Shown here: positions 58,901 through 64,000 of the stretch, in pieces
Numbering within the stretch: the first letter of the stretch is position 1
How the letters are laid out: each line of letters starts with the position of its first letter
Assembly: GCF_030817355.1 (NCBI RefSeq)
Contig: NZ_JAUSZH010000001.1
Coordinates: 5,642,501-5,706,500, forward strand
From: Streptomyces sp. V1I1
GTDB lineage: Bacteria > Actinomycetota > Actinomycetes > Streptomycetales > Streptomycetaceae
Direction of reading: 5' to 3'
Length of the DNA stretch: 64,000 nt
Translations under genes and position numbers: made by a program
Notes under the pieces: generated by a model
What the model saw: the letters and a program-made list of their open reading frames with translations, nothing else
Told to the model about the DNA's origin: nothing
Database searches by the model: none

Positions 58901-59175
58901 CGGTGGTGGGCACGCGGACCTGGGGCGGCGTGGTGGGCATCGACAGCCGGTACTCGCTGGTGGACGGGACGCTGGTGACGCAGCCCAAGTACGCGTTCTG
59001 GCTCGAGGGGTACGGCTGGGGCGTGGAGAACCATGGCGTGGACCCGGACGTGGAGGTGGTGATGTCTCCCCAGGACCACGCGTCGGGCCGTGATCCGCAA
59101 CTGGACGAGGCGGTCCGGATGGCGCTGGCGGTGCTGACGGAGAACCCGGCGAAGTCGCCTCCGGAGCTGCCGTAG
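55978..59175 (+). CDS. tricorn-type protease
   Basis: A 1065-aa cytosolic protein from GTG. A beta-propeller-rich N-terminal two thirds is followed by a PDZ-like domain (about 760-850) and an S41-type protease core. The tricorn tetrad can be read as Ser736-His737 (LGTSHAYVTP), Ser959 (EFSGSDGD) and Glu1017 (GVENHGVDPD). Tricorn cuts oligopeptides from proteasome degradation into small peptides; actinobacteria with proteasomes often carry it. It lies 46 bp after the lipoprotein gene and 90 bp before a HIT gene. Length fits the family. Confidence 0.93.
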   Translation: MTHPAYLRYPHVHGELIAFTAEDDVWVAPLDGGRAWRVSADNVPVNHPRISPDGTHIAWSSQLAGAPEVHLAPIDGGPADRLTYWGSGRTSVRGWTPDGEVLAISTYGQASLRRSWARAVPLDGGPATVLPYGPVGDVAYGPHTVLLSATMGREAAAWKRYRGGTAGKLWIDRAGDGEFVRLHEELDGNIEYPLWAGDRIAFLSDHEGVGAVYSSLADGSDLRRHTGVDGFYARHAATDGTRVAYASAGQLWLLDDLDGAEPRRLDIRLGGQRTDLRPRPVKADYNLGTATPDHTGRGSAVEIRGGVHWVTHREGPARALAVEPGVRARLPRTFRVDGEEHVVWVTDAEGDDALEFAPATGKAPGATPRRLGAGRLGRVLSLAVAPDGSRAAVASHDGRVLLVERESGEVREVDRSEHGEATGLAFSPDSGWLAWSHPGHDPLRQLKLANTADLSVSEATPLRFCDFQPAFTLDGKHLAFLSERAFDPVYDTHVFDLAFVGGCRPHLITLAATTPSPFGPQRHGRAFEADKDQRQQDGEESGVPVTRIDLEGLADRIVPFPVEAARYSTLRAAKDGLLWLHHPLRGVLGTTRATPDDPGPKTALERYDLVQQQIEELSSDAAGFQVSGDGKRVLLYTDGKLKVVPSDRRASRDEDSDTNITVDLSRVRGSVDPAAEWRQMYDEAGRLMRDNFWRADLGGVDWDGVLDRYRPVLKRVATHDDLMDLLWEVQGELGTSHAYVTPRGGYGNSSTRQGLLGADISRAADGAWRIDRILPSETSDPKAHSPLAAPGVAVRAGDAILAVDGRPVDPVAGPGPLLVGAAGKPVELTISPAGGGDPRHAVVVPLADEEPLRYHAWVSGRRAYVHEKSGGRLGYLHVPDMQAPGWAQIHRDLRVEVAREGLVVDVRENRGGHTSQLVVEKLARRIVGWDLPRGMQPFSYPQDAPRGPVVAVANEFSGSDGDIVNAAIKALGIGPVVGTRTWGGVVGIDSRYSLVDGTLVTQPKYAFWLEGYGWGVENHGVDPDVEVVMSPQDHASGRDPQLDEAVRMALAVLTENPAKSPPELP

Positions 59176-59265
59176 GGGAGTGCGGGTCGCCGTCCCACAG
59201 CATCACGAACCCGATCACTCGATACGATGCGGGTCGTAGTGGACTCACTCGAGGAGGACCCCGGC

Positions 59266-59625
59266 ATGGCGGGAGAACCGCAGGCTGACTGCCTGTTCTG
59301 CAAGATCGTCGCGGGGGAGGTGCCGGCCACAGTCGTCCGGGAGACCGAGACCGTCGTCGCCTTCCGCGACATCAACCCCCAGGCCCCCACCCACGTCCTG
59401 GTCATCCCCAGGGCGCACTACCGGGACGCCGCCACCCTCGCCGCCGCCGAGCCGCAGCTCGTCGCCGACCTGCTGCGGGAGGCCGGTGAGGTCGCGGCGG
59501 AGGAGAAGGTCGACGGCGCCGGGTACCGGATCGTCTTCAACACCGGTACCGGCGCGGGGCAGACCGTCTTCCACGCCCACGCCCACCTGCTGGGCGGCCG
59601 AGGCCTCGAGTGGCCCCCCGGATAA
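59266..59625 (+). CDS. HIT family nucleotide-binding hydrolase
   Basis: A 119-aa protein from ATG 59266 with GAGGAGGA upstream. CLFCKIVAGEVPA, the FRDINPQAPTHVLVIPR strand and the histidine triad HAHAHLLGG near the C-terminus are complete. Members of the HINT branch hydrolyse nucleoside phosphoramidates. ATG 59227 would add 13 residues without an RBS. It runs 15 bp ahead of the RNase Z gene. Confidence 0.94.
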   Translation: MAGEPQADCLFCKIVAGEVPATVVRETETVVAFRDINPQAPTHVLVIPRAHYRDAATLAAAEPQLVADLLREAGEVAAEEKVDGAGYRIVFNTGTGAGQTVFHAHAHLLGGRGLEWPPG

Positions 59626-59640
59626 CGGAGCCGACTCACC

Positions 59641-60549
59641 TTGTCCGTACGTGAACTCGTCGTGCTCGGGACCGCCAGCCAGGTCCCGACGCGGCACCGC
59701 AACCACAACGGCTACCTCCTGCGCTGGGACGGCGAGGGCATCCTCTTCGACCCCGGTGAGGGCACCCAGCGCCAGATGCTGCGTGCCGGGGTCGCCGCGC
59801 ACGACATCAACCGGATCTGCGTCACGCACTTCCACGGCGACCACTCACTCGGCCTCGCCGGGGTGATCCAGCGGATCAACCTCGACCGGGTCCCGCACGA
59901 GGTGTCCGCGCACTATCCGGCCAGCGGCCAGCGCTTCTTCGACCGGCTGCGGTACGCGACTGCCTACCGCGAGACGGTCGAGCTGATCGCGTCCCCGGTC
60001 GCCGCCGACGGCGTCCTGGCCGAGTCCGCGTCGTACACCGTCGAGGCCCGCAGACTCTCGCACCCCGTCGAGTCGTACGGCTACCGCATCGTCGAGCCGG
60101 TCGGCCGCCGGATGCTGCCCGAGAAGCTCGCCGCGTACGGCATCAAGGGCCCGGACGTCGGCCGGCTCCAGCGCGAGGGCGAGGTGGGCGGCGTCCCGTT
60201 GAACGCGGTCAGCGAGTTCCGGCGAGGGCAGCGCTTCGCATTCGTCATGGACACCCGGCTCTGCGACGGCGTGCACGCGCTCGCGGACGGCTGCGACATG
60301 CTCGTCATCGAGTCGACCTTCCTTGACGGGGACGAGCATCTCGCCGAGGACCACGGCCACTTGACCGCCGGGCAGGCGGCCCGGGCGGCTCGTGACGCGG
60401 GCGTACGGCATCTGGTCCTGACGCACTTCTCGCAGCGGTACAACGAACCCGGGGAATTCGAGCGGCAGGCGCGGGCGGCCGGTTTCGAGGGGGAACTGAC
60501 CGTCGCTCACGACCTGTTGCGTGTCCCCTTCCCCAAACGTCACCCGTAA
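59641..60549 (+). CDS. rnz: ribonuclease Z
   Basis: A 302-aa MBL-fold nuclease starting with TTG 59641 (GGAG ten bases upstream). [11 protein letters not shown] (His63, His65, Asp67, His68) is the metal motif, and [11 protein letters not shown] and [20 protein letters not shown] are RNase Z stretches. It trims the 3' ends of tRNA precursors; since the tRNAs of this window do not encode CCA, the activity is needed. It is followed closely by the deaminase gene. Confidence 0.93.
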   Translation: MSVRELVVLGTASQVPTRHRNHNGYLLRWDGEGILFDPGEGTQRQMLRAGVAAHDINRICVTHFHGDHSLGLAGVIQRINLDRVPHEVSAHYPASGQRFFDRLRYATAYRETVELIASPVAADGVLAESASYTVEARRLSHPVESYGYRIVEPVGRRMLPEKLAAYGIKGPDVGRLQREGEVGGVPLNAVSEFRRGQRFAFVMDTRLCDGVHALADGCDMLVIESTFLDGDEHLAEDHGHLTAGQAARAARDAGVRHLVLTHFSQRYNEPGEFERQARAAGFEGELTVAHDLLRVPFPKRHP

Positions 60550-60565
60550 CCGAGACGAGACCGCC

Positions 60566-61567
60566 GTGCCCCTCCCCAAGGCCGAACTGCACCTCCACAT
60601 CGAAGGCACCCTCGAACCCGAGCTCGCCTTCGCGCTGGCCGCGCGCAACAGCGTCGATCTGCCGTACAAGGACACCGAAGAGCTGCGCCGCGCCTACCTC
60701 TTCGAGGATCTGCAGTCCTTCCTCGACGTCTACTACAGCCTGATGGCCGTCCTGCGCTCCGAGGACGACTTCGCCGAGCTCACCGACGCCTATCTGGCGC
60801 GCGCCGCGGCTCAGGGCGTACGCCACGCGGAGATCTTCTTCGACCCGCAGGCGCACACCTCCCGCGGCGTCCCGCTCGCCACGGTGATCGAGGGCCTGGC
60901 CCGCGCGCTCGACCGCAGCGAGGAGCGCCACGGCATCTCGACCCGGCTGATCATGTGCTTCCTGCGGGACGAGTCCGCCGAGTCGGCGATGGAGACGCTC
61001 CAGGCCGCGAAGCCGTATCTGCACCGGATTGCCGGGGTCGGCCTGGACTCGGCGGAAGTCGGGCACCCGCCGTCGAAATTCCGCGAGGTGTACGAGGCGG
61101 CTGCCGTGCTCGGCCTGCGCAAGGTCGCCCACGCGGGCGAGGAAGGCCCGCCGGCGTACATCCGTGAGGCCCTGGACGTCCTCGGTGTGGAGCGCATCGA
61201 CCACGGTCTGCGCTGCATGGAGGACCCGGAGCTGGTCGAGCGGCTCGCACGGGAGCGGATTCCGCTGACGCTGTGCCCGCTGTCGAACGTACGGCTGCGG
61301 GTCGTCGACACGCTGGAACAGCACCCGCTGGCGCGGATGATGGACGCGGGGCTGCTGTGCACGGTCAACTCGGACGACCCCGCGTACTTCGGCGGCTACG
61401 TAGGGGACACGTTCCACGCGGTGCACGAGGCGCTGGGGCTGGGCGACGAGCAGCTGCGTGAGCTGGCGCGCAATTCGTTTGTGGCGTCGTTCCTGGAGGA
61501 CGACGAGGAGCGGAGGGGGCGGTTGATCGCGGAGGTCGAGGCGTACGAGTTCGGCGGCGCGGAGTAG
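60566..61567 (+). CDS. adenine/adenosine deaminase family (adenine-deaminase-type motifs)
   Basis: A 333-aa metal-dependent deaminase from GTG 60566. Zinc and active-site motifs are KAELHLHIEGTLEP (HxH), HAGEEGP, ERIDHGLR and VNSDDPAYFGGY. The IEGTLEP and DSAEVGHPPSKF stretches match the adenine deaminases of the Aah1/PA0148 group more than true adenosine deaminases (HLHLDG). It therefore probably converts adenine to hypoxanthine for purine salvage; adenosine is the alternative. GTG 60521 would overlap rnz by 29 bp. Confidence 0.85.
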   Translation: MPLPKAELHLHIEGTLEPELAFALAARNSVDLPYKDTEELRRAYLFEDLQSFLDVYYSLMAVLRSEDDFAELTDAYLARAAAQGVRHAEIFFDPQAHTSRGVPLATVIEGLARALDRSEERHGISTRLIMCFLRDESAESAMETLQAAKPYLHRIAGVGLDSAEVGHPPSKFREVYEAAAVLGLRKVAHAGEEGPPAYIREALDVLGVERIDHGLRCMEDPELVERLARERIPLTLCPLSNVRLRVVDTLEQHPLARMMDAGLLCTVNSDDPAYFGGYVGDTFHAVHEALGLGDEQLRELARNSFVASFLEDDEERRGRLIAEVEAYEFGGAE

Positions 61568-61599
61568 GCGGAGGCGGTGCGGTGCGCCTGCGGCGGGCC

Positions 61600-61885
61600 C
61601 ACGCGGCGGAGCCGCAAATTCGGATACAGCCCCCACCCCGCCCCTTCCCGAACAGGGGGCAAGCCCCCAGACCCCGGTACGCCCTTCTGGGGGTCCCCCT
61701 ACGCCCGCAGGGCGTAGGGGGAGTGTCCTCAATCGCCGGACGGGCTCCAATGGAGCCCCTTGGGGGTCCCCCCGGACGAAGTTTGGGGGAGCTTGAGGAG
61801 CGGGGTCCGGGGCGGAGCCCCGAAAATCAGCCTCGCCGGCGATTGAGGCGCGGGGGCCCGGGGCGGAGCCCCGGCTACGTCCGCA
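61600..61885. repeat. intergenic mosaic repeat after the deaminase gene
   Basis: Same modules as at 54960: CGGAGCCGCAAATTCGGATACAGCCCC, CTTCCCGAACAGGGGGCAAGC, TGGGGGTCCCCCTACGCCC with GTAGGGGGAG, CCTCAATCGCCGGACGGGCT, GGGGGTCCCCCCGGACGAAG, and two GAGGNGCGGGG...GGCGGAGCCCCG units. The rest of the 565-bp gap (61886-62060) shows nothing further that I can support. Confidence 0.88.
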
Positions 61886-62063
61886 TCACCGCCACGCCCC
61901 CCGCTCATGCTCCTCCGTCAGCCGCGCGTGAGGCGCTCCAACTCACCCTCCGGCAGCGGGAGTTGATCGTCCGGCCGCTCGGCGAGCAGCGCCTTGCCAA
62001 GCGCACCCGCATGCGCGGGCAGCCGTCGGCCCACCCGGCTGAGGGTGCGCGCAACCCTGCGCA

Positions 62064-62092
62064 TTGACGGCCTCTGTTCGCGTATCTAGTCT
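62064..62092 (+). promoter_or_regulatory. promoter of the glucarate dehydratase gene
   Basis: TTGACG (62064-62069), 17-bp spacer, TAGTCT (62087-62092): a good vegetative-type promoter. An RBS (GGGAG 62123-62127) precedes the ATG by five bases. Confidence 0.6.
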
Positions 62093-62105
62093 CTATTCTC
62101 ATACG
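62081..62105. promoter_or_regulatory. possible operator over the -10 region
   Basis: CGTAT (62081-62085) and ATACG (62101-62105) form an inverted repeat with a 15-bp spacer overlapping the -10 box and the likely start point. GTCTC (62089-62093) and GAGAC (62125-62129) form a second pair. A GntR- or LacI-type sugar-acid regulator is conceivable. Confidence 0.3.
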
Positions 62106-62132
62106 TGTACGTCGTCTGCATAGGGAGACAGT

Positions 62133-63437
62133 ATGGAGCCGGCGCAGGACCTGACGATCACCGATGTGCGGCTCACCCCGATCCTCGTCGCCGACCCGCC
62201 GCTGCTCAACACGCAGGGCATGCACCAGCCGTACACCCCCCGCCTCATCGTCGAGGTGGTCACGGCGGGCGGCGTCACCGGCGTCGGCGAGACCTACGGC
62301 GACACCAAGTACCTTGATCTGGCGGCCCCGTTGGCGGACGCGCTGCCCGGCTGCCAGGTCAGCGATGTGAACGGGCTGCACCGGCTCGCGGCCCTGGTGT
62401 GCGGCGACTCGCCCGAGGCGACCGGCGCGGACGCCGTCGACGTCGGGGGGCTGCGTGGCGTGCAGACGGCGGACAAGCTGCGGCTCTCGGTCGTCTCCGG
62501 CTTCGAGGTCGCCTGCCTCGACGCGCTCGGCAAAGCACTCGGGCTGCCCGTGCACGCGCTGCTCGGCGGCAAGGTGCGCGACGCCGTCGACTACAGCGCG
62601 TATCTCTTCTACCGCTGGGCCGGACACCCTGGCGGGGCGGGGGAGCCCGACGACTGGGGCGCGGCGGTCGACCCGGCGGGCATCGTGACCCAGGCCAGGC
62701 GCTTCGCCCGCGACTACGGCTTCGCCTCCTTCAAGCTCAAGGGCGGTGTCTTCGAGCCGGAGGAGGACATCGCGGCGGTCCGCGCGCTGGCGGAGGCGTT
62801 CCCGGGGCAGCCGCTGCGGCTGGACCCCAACGGCGCGTGGTCGGTGGAGACTTCACTGCGGGTCGCGGAGGAGCTGGCCGACGTACTGGAGTATCTGGAG
62901 GACCCGGCGTCCACGACGGCCCGGATGGCGGAAGTCGCGGCGGGGACGGACGTGCCGCTGGCCACGAACATGTGCGTGACGACCTTCGCCGAGATACCGG
63001 AGGCCTTCACCCGGGGTGCCGTGCAGGTCGTCCTCTCCGACCACCACTATTGGGGCGGGCTGCGCAACACCCGTGAACTGGCCGCGATCTGCCGGACCTT
63101 CGGCGTCGGCCTGTCCATGCACTCCAACACCCACCTGGGCATCAGCCTCGCCGCGATGACCCACGTCGCCGCGGTCGTCCCCAACCTCGACTACGCCTGC
63201 GACAGCCACTACCCCTGGCAGACCGAGGACGTCATCACCGAGCGCCTCGAATTCAAGGACGGCCGGCTGGCTGTCTCCGATCTTCCGGGCCTCGGCGTCG
63301 AACTCGACCGCGGGCGGCTGGCCCGCCTCCACCGGCGCTGGCTCGACGACGACGGCACGATGCGTGACCGCGACGACGCCGCGGCGATGCGGGTCGCCGA
63401 GCCGGGCTGGGTCGCGCCGCGGGTCCCCCGCTGGTAA
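62133..63437 (+). CDS. glucarate dehydratase (enolase superfamily)
   Basis: A 434-aa protein. The N-terminal cap has DVRLTPILVADPPLLN; the barrel has the KxK motif (FASFKLKGG), metal ligands in LRLDPNGAWS, EDPAST and PLATNMCV, and the histidine region SNTHLGIS, all as in the GlucD subgroup. It dehydrates D-glucarate (or its epimer) to 5-keto-4-deoxyglucarate. A clear promoter lies just upstream, and a PfkB kinase begins 140 bp downstream, so this is probably a sugar-acid utilisation unit. Confidence 0.92.
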   Translation: MEPAQDLTITDVRLTPILVADPPLLNTQGMHQPYTPRLIVEVVTAGGVTGVGETYGDTKYLDLAAPLADALPGCQVSDVNGLHRLAALVCGDSPEATGADAVDVGGLRGVQTADKLRLSVVSGFEVACLDALGKALGLPVHALLGGKVRDAVDYSAYLFYRWAGHPGGAGEPDDWGAAVDPAGIVTQARRFARDYGFASFKLKGGVFEPEEDIAAVRALAEAFPGQPLRLDPNGAWSVETSLRVAEELADVLEYLEDPASTTARMAEVAAGTDVPLATNMCVTTFAEIPEAFTRGAVQVVLSDHHYWGGLRNTRELAAICRTFGVGLSMHSNTHLGISLAAMTHVAAVVPNLDYACDSHYPWQTEDVITERLEFKDGRLAVSDLPGLGVELDRGRLARLHRRWLDDDGTMRDRDDAAAMRVAEPGWVAPRVPRW

Positions 63438-63520
63438 CCGCCGGGGCTCCGCCACGGACCCCGCGCCGCAATCCCCCAGACTTCGTCCGGGGCCCCCACG
63501 GGGCTGCATTTTCGGCCCCG
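63438..63520. repeat. repeat modules in reverse orientation
   Basis: CCGGGGCTCCGCCACGGACCCCGCGCCGCAATC followed by CCCCCAGACTTCGTCCGGGG is the reverse complement of modules seen at 55146-55250 and 61765-61820. They lie directly after the glucarate dehydratase stop. Confidence 0.8.
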
Positions 63521-63576
63521 CCCGGCGACCATCAGGCAGACTGGCCTGATCTGAACCACGTACCGGGAGCGGCACG

Positions 63577-64000
63577 GTGACCACTCGACACGGAGAGCAA
63601 CTGGACCACACTGCCGCCTGCCTCGACCCGCTTGCGGCGCTGCGGACCCCGGCCGACCCCGGCTGTGACGTCTACCTCACCGGCAGCGTCTTCCTCGACA
63701 TCATCTTCACCGGCCTCGACTCCGCCCCCGTCCGCGGCACCGAGTCCTGGGCCCGTGGCATGGGGTCCAGCCCCGGCGGCGTCGCCAATATGGCCACCGC
63801 GCTCGCCCGGCTCGGGCTGCGGACCTCGCTCGCCGCCGCCTTCGGGGACGATCACTACGGCGAGTACTGCTGGGACGCCCTCGAACAGGGCGAAGGCATC
63901 GACCTCTCCCTCTCCCGCACCGTCCCCGGCTGGCACTCGCCCGTCACCGTCTCCATGGCGTACGAGGGCGAGCGCACCATGGTCTCGCACGGCCACGAGG
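63577..64000 (+). CDS. PfkB family carbohydrate kinase, 5' part
   Basis: Open from GTG 63577 (GGGAG seven bases upstream) to the window edge, 141 codons visible. CDVYLTGSVFLDIIFTGL opens the ribokinase-like fold and GGVANMATALARLGLRTSLAAAFGDDHYG is the first PfkB signature. The catalytic Asp region lies outside the window. It probably phosphorylates a sugar or keto-sugar acid linked to the glucarate gene; the substrate cannot be read. Confidence 0.85.
   Translation, partial: MTTRHGEQLDHTAACLDPLAALRTPADPGCDVYLTGSVFLDIIFTGLDSAPVRGTESWARGMGSSPGGVANMATALARLGLRTSLAAAFGDDHYGEYCWDALEQGEGIDLSLSRTVPGWHSPVTVSMAYEGERTMVSHGHE

Overview
The window is a chromosomal segment of a Streptomyces or very close relative. 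Support for this: base composition is very GC-rich, with G or C at most third codon positions; GTG and even TTG or CTG starts are frequent; and the gene orders proB-proA-nadD-rsfS, lepA-hemW-hrcA-dnaJ-rsmE and comEA-comEC-holA-rpsT are those I know from Streptomyces core chromosomes. There is no phage, plasmid, insertion sequence or CRISPR array.

Layout. 1-5.8 kb: the end of a wall teichoic-acid-like locus (cytidylyltransferase/SDR fusion, CDP-polyol polymerase, and two family-2 glycosyltransferases that share an almost identical 5' third). 5.9-16.5 kb: proB, proA, two related single-pass membrane proteins, an M48 protease, two tiny membrane proteins, nadD, an LCP/LytR_C cell-envelope protein, rsfS and a histidine phosphatase that seems to start with CTG. 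16.6-21 kb: two identical tRNA-Ala(GGC) genes bracketing a MmyB-type regulator, an MFS exporter, two zinc-ribbon miniproteins and a membrane mannosyltransferase. 21-24 kb: a NuoF-like/ferredoxin fusion coupled to a ferric-reductase-like membrane protein. 24.4-29.5 kb: leuS behind a leucine-codon leader peptide and terminator, a membrane-anchored coiled-coil protein and a DegV protein.

29.6-38.3 kb: comEA, comEC (frame apparently broken at its 3' end), an arylamine N-acetyltransferase, a small protein, holA, rpsT and lepA. 38.6-47.5 kb: an acyl-CoA ligase, then a signalling block: response regulator, a giant soluble hybrid kinase with eight HAMP-like repeats, and a divergent ATPase-GAF-SpoIIE phosphatase. 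47.5-55 kb: hemW, a DUF3097 protein, an MBL hydrolase, the CIRCE-controlled hrcA-dnaJ operon, a nitronate monooxygenase and rsmE. 55.4-64 kb: a lipoprotein, a tricorn-type protease, a HIT protein, RNase Z, an adenine-deaminase-type enzyme, glucarate dehydratase and the start of a PfkB sugar kinase.

Almost every 3' intergenic gap after 35.5 kb carries a mosaic of the same palindromic modules. One module supplies the last codons of the response regulator, and a similar small hairpin sits in frame inside leuS. The most interesting items are the leuS leader peptide and attenuator, the in-frame leuS insertion, the glycosyltransferase gene-conversion tract, the NuoF-like/cytochrome redox pair with a replaced cluster cysteine, the paired SVVFDE membrane proteins, and the comEC frame overrun. 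Functions are assigned by motif reading and memory of families; no database search was possible.
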